A stretch of DNA of 64,000 bases from Ligula intestinalis (lineage: Eukaryota > Platyhelminthes > Cestoda > Diphyllobothriidea > Diphyllobothriidae): contig JAYGXS010000010.1 in assembly GCA_036362985.1 (NCBI GenBank), positions 1,700,476 through 1,764,475 of the forward strand, read 5' to 3'. The notes beneath the pieces are model-generated. The model did no database searches. It saw only the letters and a list, made by a program, of their open reading frames with translations, and was not told the origin of the DNA. A program made the translations under genes and the position numbers. Shown piece by piece: positions 22,440 through 32,760 of the stretch. Within the stretch, counting starts at the first letter, position 1. Each line of letters begins with the position of its first letter.

Positions 22440-22600
22440 TTGGAAACCTCAGGATTTCTGACAGTTGATTGGCCTATGTCCACTATAATTACCCCTCTTC
22501 TTTGGTTGCTTTCTCATCTCTGAAGATGTACTCCTGTACGAGTTAGAAAACTCAGAACAATAAATCAATTGATCTGGTGCTTGACTCGGATTATTCCTCG
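22440..22600 (+). repeat. PLE end, inverted copy, with weak hammerhead-like motif
   Basis: This is an inverted copy of the PLE 3' end at 21480-21610. At 22519-22556 it reads CTGAAGA, a short ACTC/GAGT hairpin and GAAAAC-TCA, then AATAAA. It resembles the other hammerhead-like motifs but with a mutated core (CTGAAGA for CTGATGA). Confidence 0.45.
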
Positions 22601-22889
22601 GCCATTATTATCATCTGGATCGCGAACCTTCTCATTCATTCGGGATGATAATAATAATCATGAAGCAACTGTTGGGGTTGAAGTGTCTCCTTCAAACTTA
22701 CGAACCATACGCAAAGTGATTTCCCTGTTCACATAAATGCACCTCCTACCAAAAGGAATTCCCAAAAAAACATGAGAGGCATGATTTGAATTGTTTTAAA
22801 TCTGCTACTACCTAGAGATTCCTCCGATACCAAGTCCGCAAACTGTTGCACTTGTTTACGTATTGGGGGCCCGCGAACCATGACTCTGT

Positions 22890-23374
22890 TTATTATCAGT
22901 TCACTCGATTGTAACCTCTTGCAATAATTTCGGCCTCGTCAACTTTAAATGTGTTGCTGAGTCACGTCGAATGAGCAGCAGATTGAAAATTGGCATCAGT
23001 TTGCCGCATTGCTGCTACATGTTCGGCAGTTCGCGTCTTCAGAAATCTGCCAGTTTCTCCGACATATTTGCTTTGCCCGCAATTGCACCAGATACTGTAG
23101 ATTACTCCATCTGTTTCTCGCCCTGGCAATTGGTCCTTAGGTTTAAATATCTGACGCCTCATGGTTACCTTTGGCGTGTGAAGGACTTTTAATGTATGTG
23201 GTACAAGAAGGTGGCCGACAGCCTCCAAAAAGTTTTTGACGTTCGGGACCGCTCGCGAAATGTTGTACTTTGTGCGATTTTATTGGCCACCTCTTCTCCG
23301 CAAGCACCGGCTGATAAGGTTGCGTGGGTAACTAATTTCTCTGAACACCCGTAGAAGGTATTTCCCCTCGGCAA
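22890..23374 (-). pseudogene. Penelope-like element GIY-YIG fragment
   Basis: The minus-strand frame 23228-22962 reads RRQIFKPKDQLPGRETDGV, IYSIWCNCGQSKYVGETGRF and KTRTAEHVAAMRQ, then a stop. Homology continues to about 22895 (FKVDEAEIIARG). These are the GIY and YVG halves and the following helix of the nuclease. The frame 23374-23189 upstream may belong to the same element. It faces away from the related fragment at 23380-23640. Confidence 0.8.
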
Positions 23375-23379
23375 CTTTA

Positions 23380-23640
23380 TCTTCCAGTTTGCTGCAGTAC
23401 GGGCAACGCAAATACATCAGTGAAACTGGCGAGCTTCTGAAGACGTGAATTGCCGAACGCGCGGCAGCAGTGCAGCGGCGAAATTATGCCGATTCTTAGG
23501 TTGCGGCTCATTCGATTGGACTCGGCCACACATTCAAAGTTGATGAGGCCGAAATTCTCGAAAGAGGTAACAAGCATGTGAGACAAGAATAGCATGAATC
23601 ATAGCTCATGGGTCCTTAATATGTAAGCAAGTGCAACGAT
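23380..23640 (+). pseudogene. Penelope-like element GIY-YIG fragment, opposite strand
   Basis: The plus strand reads YGQRKYISETGELLKT, a stop, IAERAAAVQRRN, a stop, then GHTFKVDEAEILERG. It is the same PLE family as 22890-23374 (FKVDEAEI) and as the copies at 38650, 57660 and 59268, in head-to-head orientation with its neighbour. Several stops make it dead. Confidence 0.7.
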
Positions 23641-24189
23641 TTGCCCTATCCGTCCGTATTCGATGCTGAAGCTACATGCGTCATGACATCCTATTTTAAC
23701 ACTGCTTTATTTCTACATGTGCGTCATAGAGACCACTTGAAAAAGATGTGACAGCCTGCATTCGGTAACGTTACCCTGATTGGACCCTTTCTCACCCTCC
23801 AATCGTTTGGCTACCTGTGCGTACTCCATGCGCTCACCATTGAGTCGTCCGCTCTTCACTAGCCAAGTCTTCGTGTACCCGCTTTACAGGTGTGATGCTT
23901 TATGCACAATAGGGCATGGTATAGGGGAAAGCTCTAGGCAATAACATTGAATGGCATTGTTGTTGCATTTATCCTTTTGGGAATATCTTTTACACTGGAG
24001 GTGCACTTATGTGAACGGATATGTTAGCTTATGGATAATACACCTGTGCCCCAGTGTACTGTAAATACATAAACGAGCGTGAGTCTAAGGCAGTTTATTG
24101 GTCATTGTCAACTATTGGGTGCCTATGACTGCATGTCCCAGAGGTCAGATGACAAATGTAATCAAGTTCCTTTTCTTTCTGTTGTCGTC
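23641..24189. other. No recognisable feature
   Basis: No domain, repeat copy or RNA gene was recognised in this intergenic stretch. Confidence 0.45.
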
Positions 24190-24990
24190 TAGGTTGTTCC
24201 ACTCAGGTGCCCAACCCACGAACTTGGTGAACACTTTTATATATGAAGAACGTTTCTGAACTCGTTGAAAGACACCCGAGGAAGCACCAAATCCAAGTGG
24301 CATACAAACCGCCCAATACTGTGTGAAATCAGCTTGTACACCCTTTGTATAGGGTAAGCAATCTGGACAGAAAGGAAGTCATTTACAAGATCCCCTGTAG
24401 GGGCTGCAATGTAGTTTATTGCGGACAGACAGGAAATTCAGCCTCTACCAGCTTACGCAAACATCAAAGAGCGGTAAAGGGGTGATAGCACGAGTCTAAA
24501 GTCGCCATGCACACAATAGAAACTGAGCACCAATTTGCATAGGACGAAACTTGCATTGTTGGCTCTTGACCAAGCAAGTAAGGCCGCGAATTCTTAGAAG
24601 CCATCTACTCCGACGACTCATGCATCCACAGGCACGTCGAATTGGACGCAATTTACACCAACCTCAGAGAAGCACGGAAGAGACTGAAATATACTCAGAC
24701 TGGAGGAAGCCAAAAACAACCACCACCGACCACACAAGTAGATGTGGTTGACAATTAGTCCCCGACTGACCACATTATTGCATGCGGGTAACAGTTTTTT
24801 CCTTCCCCACTGATCGCATAATCAAATGCGGGTGCCAATGACCAATTTTTACCCCGACCCACTATATTAGCCCCTGTTAGCCATCATTGTGGATTAACTG
24901 TTTCGTACGATTCTCATCCATCTGATGAGGACCTGGTGAGCCAGTGTCGAAAATTCACTCAATAAAGAACATTTTCCGAAAGAACTTCTT
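24190..24990 (+). pseudogene. Penelope-like element, GIY-YIG and 3' end (family P1)
   Basis: The plus strand reads [19 protein letters not shown] near 24245, IYKIPCRGCNVVYCGQTGN near 24382-24438, LRKHQRAVKG, then SCIHRHVELDAIYTN near 24615. Stops and frameshifts break it. The same order occurs at 61530-62070, and the 3' part recurs at 30338-30790. The 3' non-coding end carries a hammerhead-like motif at 24918-24966 followed by AATAAA. Confidence 0.85.
24918..24966 (+). ncRNA. Hammerhead-ribozyme-like motif, PLE P1 end
   Basis: CTGATGA at 24922-24928 is followed by one extra G. Next comes a hairpin with stem GAC/GTC plus CTGG/CCAG, loop TGAG and one bulged T, then GAA-AATT-C at 24950-24956 and AATAAA. 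The AATT step is self-complementary. Deviation from the textbook core: one unpaired base between CTGATGA and stem II. Confidence 0.6.
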
Positions 24991-25234
24991 CGACCGAATT
25001 ATACTCCTTGGGATGCCGACTTTCCAGTTCATTAGGATTTGTATTTGAGGGGCTAACAGAACATAATCGTTTATACTCGGTTAGTATTTATTCAATTATG
25101 AACTGCCGGTTTCCTATTCGGGTGAAGAAACTGAGCTATCGAACGCTTATGATAGATTTTTGGCCCTCCTTTTTTATAAGACCGGGTCAACGGTAAAAAA
25201 AGCGGGAAATTAATAACGTCCTTTAATGCATGCT

Positions 25235-25700
25235 GCAGGGAGAAATTGTGTGCATTTAATGTTTTTTAATAAAGCCTTAAAAGTCAAAAGCAGGACCAAG
25301 TTGTATTTGTTGTCTACATCGTATGGAACGCCGTGACACATATGATTGCTCTTCTGGAGATCTTGGTCTCATTGACAACCTGCTAATTGGAGGACATCGG
25401 AACATGCATTAATGAAGCAAGATTAGGGAAGGTGATGTTTGGCAATATTTTCTCGTTGAATATCTTCTTGCATTTCTGCTCAATATGTTCCTTAGTCATT
25501 ATTGATAGTAGGATACTGTCCATCAAGGGCATTCCACAGTCCAATCCATTCCATTCAACCACCGTACAACTTTCCATAATGGCTACCTGTCGGGGCCACG
25601 TTTTGATTTCTGGTAGCAGTTGCAAGCGGAAGTCTAGTTTGAAGGGTTTGACCACAATAAAGAGGTTCTGAAAAATAACGAAAAATTTATCAGTGATTAC
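25235..25700 (-). pseudogene. Possible LINE C-terminal fragment, copy 1
   Basis: The minus-strand frame 25655-25383 (90 codons) contains KPFKLDFRLQLLP and TVVEWNGLDCGMP, then SIMTKEHIEQKCKKIFNEK. The spacing resembles LINE ORF2 C-termini (pattern FKLxxR...VVxxWNxLP...FK), but the match is weak. A second copy at 31284-31556 is open over the same 90 codons with about 16 substitutions. I could not identify the family with confidence. Confidence 0.35.
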
Positions 25701-25861
25701 TTTGATGAGAAAATGCTTTGGTCAGCCTAATCTGCCTGGCGGACTGTCGGTAGACCGACTTCCTGCGCTGATTAAATTTACTTAAAAATACTTCGAGTAT
25801 CAACATTCAGGCTCGGAGCTTACGGGACGTCGGTAAACGTACATGAGTGATGAAAAAGTAA

Positions 25862-26270
25862 AGGTAATTTTTTATATGAAAAACTTTATACCAATTAGCA
25901 TGGATCAAGGTGCTGAGAACGTTTAGAGCCCACGGCCTACTTAGGAACCTTTGACTGCTTTTGAAAATTCACGCATTTCGACCATGAAGTTGGGCCGCGC
26001 GGCGTTCGGATCGGCTATGGTCACACGTAACACTACTCTGAGCTGAGTGGATACAAGCCCCGGTCAATCATGGACACCACCCTTTCCCCCATTCCTCTTC
26101 CATTGGTTGACCTGCTGCTAACATGCAATCTCTGATGGCGGTCTACCGTATAATTTTGTAATTGCAACTTAATTAAATTACGGCACTAGTGATGACCTCA
26201 TTGACTACATCGAAACAGAAATTTGGGACTATATGATTCGCGCCAATTTACTTATTTTCATATCCTATAA
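25862..26270 (+). repeat. Left arm of ~0.4 kb inverted repeat flanking a PLE
   Basis: The reverse complement at 27534-27962 matches with few differences. Shared landmarks are CGCGCCAATTTACT near 26240 and its complement near 27565, and GCACTAGTGATGACCTCAT near 26183 and 27611. The repeat continues beyond the PLE on both sides, so it is not part of the coding element. Confidence 0.9.
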
Positions 26271-27260
26271 CAGGACAATACACTAACTTCCACAGTTCTG
26301 TCCCCCTCAATATAAATCGAAATTGGTTCCAGGGATTAGCAGCTAGAATACGACAGATCTGTTCTCCTGAAACTGTCGAAGCAGAACTCCAACAGCTGCA
26401 GCATACACTAATTGAAAATGGATACCCAGAAAGATTCATCCTCAGAAATGTTGGCAAGTGTGCCAAAAAGCCTGACACCTTAACTGCAGAAAAGAAAGAC
26501 GTGTTCATAAGACTGCTTTTCTTAGGCGATGCAACCAGCAAACTGGTCAGACGACGCTTGAGGACTGCAAACACAAACGCTTTCCCAGCGGCGAACTTAC
26601 GGGTGCTCTTCACAAACTCTCCTCATTCTGGGAGGTAAAGACCAACTCCCTTTGAAGGCCACATCAATGTGCATTTGCTCTTTCACTTGCTCCTGTGGAG
26701 CGGGGTACATCGGCCACACAACGAGGCGTCTGAAAAAATAGGGTACGTGAGCACATACCGACCTGGCTAAGTAAAGGTGAAACAAGATCGATCTCGAGTG
26801 CTATTCGCGCTCATCTGGTCAATACGAACCATCGAGTCGATACTAACGAAGCCTTTCCAGTTGTCTAAAGGACACCATCTAATTTTTCTAAAGGCCTACG
26901 TCAACGGATGCTTGCAAAAGCCGAAGAAGTAGCTATAAGGCTAGCAAATAAAGTGCTGTGTGGTTAGAAGACTCTGACACAAGCTCTTTCACTTCCATGG
27001 CCTAAACCGACACCAGGTGGTGATAGGATTTCGCCCCTACCAACTAGCGACAGTCTCTCAACCAACACGCTGACATGGCCTACATGCGCAAACTGACATG
27101 GTCCACGTTGGCCAATCAGCGCCCGTGTTAGACATTTATTGATTTTTCTACCTATTCAAACTTAACTTGTTATGTACAGCGTTAATTTCCCTTGCAAACG
27201 TTTGGTCTGATGAAGAGTTGCTGAAAACAATTGTTTGCCATAAGCTGACTTCTAATATTT
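26271..27260 (+). pseudogene. Penelope-like element, RT end plus GIY-YIG (family P2)
   Basis: The plus strand reads FHSSVPLNINRNWFQGLAAR near 26289, VEAELQQLQHTLIENGYP, and KDVFIRLLFLGDATSKLVRR near 26500. After a frameshift it continues CSFTCSCGAGYIGHTTRRLK near 26674 and REHVPAWLSKGE. This is the end of the PLE RT, the linker (LLFLGD) and the GIY-YIG nuclease. Stops interrupt it, and the RT palm is absent. The element lies exactly between two inverted repeats. A weak hammerhead-like CTGATGA...GAAAAC is at 27207-27227. Confidence 0.85.
27205..27235 (+). ncRNA. Weak hammerhead-like motif, PLE P2 end
   Basis: CTGATGA at 27207-27213 and GAAAAC at 27223-27228 are spaced by only nine bases, allowing at best a 2-3 bp stem. 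An inverted copy near 28440-28470 keeps CTGATGACGAG. On its own this would not qualify. Confidence 0.25.
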
Positions 27261-27533
27261 GTTATGCCCTTTGCCACACAATGCTCTAATAATGTAGCCT
27301 GAGCGAATTTCTTTTACCATTATGAAGCTTTGGTAGGACTCACATCAATATGTATATATGACAGCATAGTTAGGCCATGTAAACAGCCTTATTAACTGTG
27401 AAGCGCTCAAGACATATATATTTTGGATGTACACGAAGAAGAGAGGTTCTTAGTATTTCGCCACATCTGAGTATGCATTCTGAGGTTTTTTTCTCAGAAA
27501 CGCTATAAGGACGTTTTTAAAAACGATCCGATT

Positions 27534-27962
27534 GTTATGGGATATGAAAATTAGTAAATTGGCGCGAATCATATAGTCCCAAATTTCTGTTTCGATGTAG
27601 ACAATGAGGTCATCACTAGTGCCGTAATTTAATTAAGTTGCAATTACAAAATTATACGGTAGACCGCCATCAGAGATTGCATGTTAGCAGCAGGTCAACC
27701 AATGGAAGAGGGATGTGGGAAAGGGTGGTAACCATGATTAGCTCGGGCTTGTATCCACTCAGCTCAGAGAAGTGTTACGTGTGACCATAGCCGATCCGAA
27801 CGCCGCGCGGCCCAACTTCGTGGTCGAAATGCGTGAATTTTCAAAAGAAGTTAAAGGTTCCTAAGTAGGCCGTGGGCTCTAGACGTTCTCAGCACCTTGA
27901 TCCATGCTAATTGGTATCAAGTTTTAAAGTTTTTTTTTCAAGTTTTTTTTCAAATTACCTCT
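27534..27962 (-). repeat. Right arm of ~0.4 kb inverted repeat flanking a PLE
   Basis: Partner of 25862-26270. The A/T-tract length differs at the outer end (27915-27950), which suggests age rather than a copying artefact. Similar sequence, without the partner arm, is at 31760-31945. Confidence 0.9.
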
Positions 27963-28429
27963 AATATTAACAATGGGAATATTTACGGAACATAAGAAAT
28001 ACATTTTAAATTATATTTCTACAAATATAGGTGCCACTAATAATAAGACTTTGAGGGGTATCCGTAAAATTACCGAATACGTCTTAAGATGTTGCGAACA
28101 TTCATGGAAGCTTTAGTATTCAAAAACATCTGCCCAAGTGCTCACACTTCATTAAACTGTCTACCCTACATATCTATACCGTGGTATGTGCATATTGATG
28201 TGAGCTCTGCCAATTCTCCAAATGATAAACTTAAACGCTGTTAGACTAGATTATTAGAGCATTTTTGTCAAAAGAACACCCATAACATTGAAGCCTATCT
28301 TTTGTACAACTATATGATTCACTGTTAATCAAAAAGCAAACAAATATCTTTCTATTGAAGTCGTTTTCACGCTTGTTGCTTACTTTCAACTCCTTTTCAA
28401 ATAATATAAATGTAAAATGTCAATTTATG
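27963..28429. other. No clear feature; weak inverted match to 27300-27530
   Basis: ATATTGATGTGAG near 28193 is the reverse complement of a string near 27345, so the inverted repeat may extend loosely into this region. Otherwise nothing was recognised. Confidence 0.35.
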
Positions 28430-28664
28430 GCACAGTTATGTTTACAACAACTCGTCATCAGGCCAAACATTTGCAGGGTAAATGAACGCTGTTCATAACA
28501 ATTAAAGTTTGAATATGTAGAAAAATCAATAACTGTCTAACACGGGCACTGATTGACCATTGCGGACTACGTCAGTTTGCGAAAGTAGGCCAGATCTGCG
28601 TGTTAGTTGAGAGACTGCCGATAGTTGGTAGGGGCGAAATGCTATCGCTACCTGATGTCAGTGT
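28430..28664 (-). repeat. PLE P2 3' end, inverted copy
   Basis: The reverse complement matches 27010-27250: GCCCCTACCAACTA, CGTGTTAGACAGTTATTGA, then CCTGATGACGAGTTGTTG. It abuts head-to-head the P2 coding fragment starting at 28665. Confidence 0.8.
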
Positions 28665-29105
28665 AGGCCTGAAAAAGAGAGTACGTGAACACGTACCGGC
28701 CTGGTTAAGCAAAGGTGAAACTAAATCGATCTCGGGCTCCATTCTCGCACATCTTGTCGGTAGGAATCATCGATTGTATATCAATCAAGCCTTTCAGGTT
28801 GTTTACCGGACATCAGCTAACATTTCCAAAGGCCAGTACAAAGAATGCTCGCAACAGCTGAAGCAGTAGCCATAAGGCTAGACAATCCAATGCTGTGTTG
28901 TCAGAAGACGCAGACACAAGCCTTTACACTTCCGTGGCCTAAAGCGACACCAGATGGCGATAGCATTTTGACCATACCAACTAGTGGCAGTTTCTCAACC
29001 AACACGCTGATCTGACTTACTTGCGCAAACTGACATAGTCTGCGTTGGCCAATCAGCGCCCATGGTAGACATTTCTTGATTTTTCTACATATTCAAACTT
29101 AAGTT
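28665..29105 (+). pseudogene. Penelope-like element P2, GIY-YIG C-terminal part and tail
   Basis: The frame to 28869 reads LKKRVREHVPAWLSKGETKS, HLVGRNHRLYINQAF and VVYRTSANISKGQ. It starts just after the YIG half of the nuclease. The tail to 29105 matches 27000-27180 and 32200-32370. With the inverted copy at 28430-28664, it forms an element whose two ends are the same sequence in opposite orientation. Confidence 0.8.
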
Positions 29106-29299
29106 GCTATAACATATTGCAGTAGATGTGGGACATGTTTTATGCAGTAAAGGCAGCATTAATAAATTGACGAATAAGATGTATTCTGAATAAACACCTC
29201 ACACTTGAAAAAAGCTCATAAGTAGCAACTTTTTAAAACCAAAAGATACCCTTTCTTTGAGTATAAACTTAAAGAAGGCGTAATTTTCTAGGCCATCCT

Positions 29300-30340
29300 T
29301 TAGTATTTGGAGATGTGAATGACTTTTGAGCAGATGGCCAACAACCATAGCATCAGCATATTTAATCAACAAGCATTGGTTGTCGATCGTAGGTCATCAG
29401 TGTGGCGAGAGAAGAGATGAGGGGATAATATAGCCCCTTGAAGAATTCCACAGCTGTTTGGAAGGACCATGGATTTTCGCTTTCTGCACTTAACGAATTT
29501 AGTGCGGAAAGTGAAATAGTCCCCATGCCAAGAGACAGCCGAGCCATGAGATCCGCACGCAGAAGTTTTGTTAAGAAGTAGATGGCGAGGGATCGTATTG
29601 AAGGCTGAGGAGTAGTCGAGAAAAGCACAACCATATGGATGGCAGCCTTTATCTTAATCTCTAAAAGCAGAATGGACTACCAGAGCAACAGCGCCTAGTG
29701 TACTACAACTAGTCTTATGCGCAAATTGCAAGAGATCGGAAACATGGGAGGAAAACGGCGTGATGGTGTCTAAAATGACTCTTTCTTCAAGTTTTAATAA
29801 TGCAGAAGAGCAGGCAATTGCATAAAAATATTTTGGACCAGTAAAGGGTTTTTTCCGGACTGGAGTTATTCTCACTGATCTCCACTCATCAGGAATCTTC
29901 GACTCCGTGAAGGAAAAGTTCATAAAGTTTGTGTCAGTGCAGGTGCTAATTGAAAAGAGGAAAATTTCAGGAGAAATGGTGAAATCCCATCTGATCCTGC
30001 AGCGGATGAACCTCAAACCTTTTTAAGATGTCTCATCACTGTTTCCACAGACACAGGAACAAAAACACTTGGTAATAAGGAAATGCCGTCTGTCGGAAGA
30101 TGTGAGGCAGTAGAAGTGTGGATTAAATTTGCATTTAAACGATCTAAATCTAAGTCAGCATCAGCATGTGCTAGTGTATCCCGTTGACCAGTGACACGCT
30201 TGAGACTCTTCCAAATTTCATCCGAGTAGAGAAGAGCGTACGATGTAGAAGAAGTTAAAAACTAAGCTCCAAAAAGGTCGTTCAGCTTGGGAATCTCACG
30301 CTTTATCTGGACGTCCAAATCCTTAAATCTATCTCGCAGA
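29300..30340 (-). pseudogene. Non-LTR retrotransposon (LINE) RT, decayed, third family
   Basis: Minus-strand blocks in order: DRFKDLDVQIKREIPKLNDL near 30330-30270, SDEIWKSLKRVTGQ near 30230, KIPDEWRSVRITPVRKKP near 29900, then SSALLKLEERVI and LQFAHKTSCSTLGAVALVVH near 29730-29670. FLDYSSAFNTIPRHLLL (motif A) is near 29620, GILQGAILSPHLFS (motif B) near 29440, and LLIKYADAMVVGH near 29370, where YADA replaces YADD. Fingers and palm are nearly complete but split over frames. The catalytic box is broken. Thumb and tail are missing or unrecognised. Confidence 0.85.
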
Positions 30341-30790
30341 AACTGAGCACTAAATTGCACAGGACGAAACTTGCATTGTCGGCTCTTGACCATACAAGAA
30401 AGGCCGCGAATTTCGACGACTCGTGCATCAACAGGCACGTCGCATTGGACGCGATATACACCAACCCCAGAGAAGCACGGAAGAGACTGAAATATACTCA
30501 GACTGGAGGAAGCCAAAACCAACCACCACCGACCGCACAAGTAAATGCGGTCGACATTTAGTCCCCTACCGACCACATAAGTACATGTGGCTAACAACTT
30601 TTTCCTTCCCCACTGATCGCATAATCACATGAGGGTGAAAATAACTAATTTTTACCCCGACCCACTATATTAGGCCCCGTAAGCCATCATTGTGGATTAA
30701 CTGTTTCGTACGATTCCCATCCATCTGATGACGACCTGGTGAACCGGTGTCGAAAATTCCCTCAATAAAGAACATTTTCTCAAGAACTTC
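30338..30790 (+). pseudogene. Penelope-like element P1, 3' fragment
   Basis: The plus strand reads DDSCINRHVALDAIYTN and REARKRLKYTQTGGSQNQP, matching 24590-24740. It lacks the GIY-YIG core. The tail carries a hammerhead-like motif at 30722-30762. Confidence 0.8.
30722..30762 (+). ncRNA. Hammerhead-ribozyme-like motif, PLE P1 end, copy 2
   Basis: CTGATGA, an extra C, stem GAC-CTGG / CCGG-(T)-GTC with loop TGAA, then GAA-AATT-C and AATAAA. Compared with 24918-24966, the changes CCAG to CCGG (T-A pair to T-G wobble) and G to C in the unpaired base both leave the hairpin intact. Confidence 0.6.
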
Positions 30791-31004
30791 TTCGAACGAA
30801 TTATGCTCCTTGGGATGCTGACTTTCCAGTTCATTAAGATTTGTATTTGAGGGGCAAACAGAACATAATCGTTTATACGCGATCAGTATTTATTCAACTA
30901 AGAACTGCCGTTTTCCTATTCGGGTGAGTAAACCGAGCTATCGAACGCTTATGGTAGATTCCTGTGCCTTATTTTTATATAAAACCGAGTGAATGGTAAA
31001 AAAG

Positions 31005-31104
31005 NNNNNNNNNNNNNNNNNNNNNNNNNNNNNNNNNNNNNNNNNNNNNNNNNNNNNNNNNNNNNNNNNNNNNNNNNNNNNNNNNNNNNNNNNNNNNNNN
31101 NNNN
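31005..31104. other. Assembly gap (100 N), probably near zero length
   Basis: The flanks read GGTAAAAAAG and GGGAAATCAAT. Copy 1 at 25190-25212 reads GGTAAAAAAAGCGGGAAATTAAT without interruption. The placeholder therefore probably hides at most a few bases in this copy, unless it carries its own insertion. Confidence 0.9.
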
Positions 31105-31283
31105 GGGAAATCAATTTCATTTTTTAATGCATGGGGCAGGGAGAAATTGTGTGCATTTAATGTTTTTTAATAAAGCCTTGAAATTCAAAATCAGGACCAA
31201 GTTGTATTTGTTGTCTTCATCGTATGGCAAGCCGTGACGCATATGATTGCTCTTCTGGAGATCTTGGTCTGGTCGACAACCTG

Positions 31284-31556
31284 CTATGTGGAGGACATTG
31301 AAGCCTGCATCAATGAAGCAAGATTACGGGAGGTGATGTTTGGCAATATTTCCTCGTTGAATATCTTCTTGCATTTCTGCTCAATATGTTTCTTAGTCAT
31401 TATTGATAGTAGGATATTGCCAATGAAGGGCATTCCAGAGTCCAATCCATTCCATTCAACCACCTTACAACTTTCCATCATGGCTACCTGTCGGGGCCGC
31501 CTTTTGTTTTCTGGTAATAGTCGTAAGCGAAAGTCTATTTTGAAGGGTTTGACCAC
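31284..31556 (-). pseudogene. Possible LINE C-terminal fragment, copy 2
   Basis: The open frame of 90 codons reads KPFKIDFRLRLLP, VVEWNGLDSGMP and SIMTKKHIEQKCKKIFNEE. It matches 25383-25655 with about 16 substitutions and no stop or indel. Identity of the protein is unknown; a LINE C-terminus is possible. Upstream of the first Met the frame stays open for only a few codons. Confidence 0.35.
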
Positions 31557-31945
31557 AATGAAAAGGTTCTAAACAAAGACAAAAAATTTAAGTGATAACT
31601 TTGATAAGAAACTTTTTGGTCAGCCAAATCAAGCTGGTGGACTGTCGGTAGACCTACTGCCTGTGCTGATTACATTTACTTAAATATACTTCGATGATCA
31701 ACATCCAGGCTTGGAGCTTACGTGACGTCGGTAAACGTACATGAGTGATGAAAAAGTGAAGGGTATTTATGATATGAAAAACCTGATATCAATTAGCATG
31801 GATCAAGGAACTGAAAACGTCTAGAGCCCATGGCCTACTTAGAAACCTTAAACTGTTTTCGAATATGCATGCATTTCGACCACGAAGTTGGGTCGCGCGG
31901 CGTTCGGATCGGCTATGGTCACAGGTAGCACTACTCTGAGCTGAG

Positions 31946-32370
31946 CAGAGTATGTGAACACGAACCGGCCTGGTTAAGCAAAGGTGAAACTAAATCAATC
32001 TTGGGCTCCATCCTCGCACATCTTGTCGGTAGGAATAATCGATTGTATACCAATCAAGCCTTTCAGGTTGTCTACCGGACACCAGCTCACATTCCCAAAG
32101 GCCAGGACAAATAATGCTCGCAACAGCTGAAGCAGTAGCAATACGGCTAGAAAATCCAATGCTGTGTTGTCAGAAGACGCATACACAAGCCTTAACACTT
32201 TCGTGGCCTATACCGACACCTGGTGGCGATAGCATTTTGACCATACCAACTAGTGGCAGTTTCTCAACCAACACGCTGATCTGGCTGACTTGCGCAAACT
32301 GACATAGTCTGCGTTGGCCAATCAGTGGCCATGTTAGACAGTTCTTGATTTTTCTGCATATTCAAACTTA
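31946..32370 (+). pseudogene. Penelope-like element P2, GIY-YIG C-terminal part and tail
   Basis: This begins at AGAGTATGTGAACACG and continues as in 28675-29105: TGGTTAAGCAAAGGTGAAAC, then a frame at 32114-32302 (AEAVAIRLENPMLCCQKTH) and the shared tail TTGATTTTTCTGCATATTC near 32345. The YIG half and everything upstream are missing. Confidence 0.8.
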
Positions 32371-32379
32371 AGTTGCAGC

Positions 32380-32760
32380 ATTAATAAATTGACGAATAAG
32401 ATGTATTCTGATTAAACACCTCACAATTGAAAAAAAGCTTATAATGAGCAATTTTTTAAAACCGAACGATACCCTTTCTGTGAGTATAACACTTGAAGAA
32501 GGCGTAATTTTCTATCAAACAAGTAAAAGAAATAATATGCTCTGTATGCTTTCCACAAAATATGTGTGAATTTATAAAGACAGTCTAAATCAATGACAAA
32601 TACGCAAAGTATTTAATTAGTTACCTTCTACAGCATATCCTTTATGTTAGTGGTCAGCACGAAGCTCGTTATAAAGCTCGTATGCTATCATGTTTGAAAT
32701 AACTTCAGAATATAGTAAACGATAATCACTATGACAACCTGAGCCAATTCTGTTTAGCGA
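32380..32760 (+). repeat. Repeat R36 copy
   Basis: Matches 36480-36860 in order: AATAAATTGACGAATAAGAT, CCCTTTCTGTGAGTATAA, ATATGTGTGAATTTATAAAG, then GAAATAACTTCAGAATATAG. No coding content. Confidence 0.65.

Larger units (their letters stand above)
24519..26046 (+). repeat. Duplicated 1.5 kb segment, copy 1
   Basis: This segment aligns continuously with 30338-31945 in the same orientation, including the PLE P1 tail, the 90-codon frame and CGCGGCGTTCGGATCGGCTA near 25997 and 31897. Copy 2 has a deletion of about 19 bases in the PLE part. The two copies then diverge abruptly at their 3' edges. Confidence 0.85.
30338..31945 (+). repeat. Duplicated 1.5 kb segment, copy 2
   Basis: Partner of 24519-26046. 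It contains a 100-N gap that the other copy suggests is close to zero length. At 31946 it joins PLE P2 directly, without the RT end seen in copy 1. Confidence 0.85.

Noticed and set aside
26248..26613. 121-codon minus-strand frame
   Set aside because: It is antisense to the plus-strand PLE P2 RT end, which has clear homology in the other direction.
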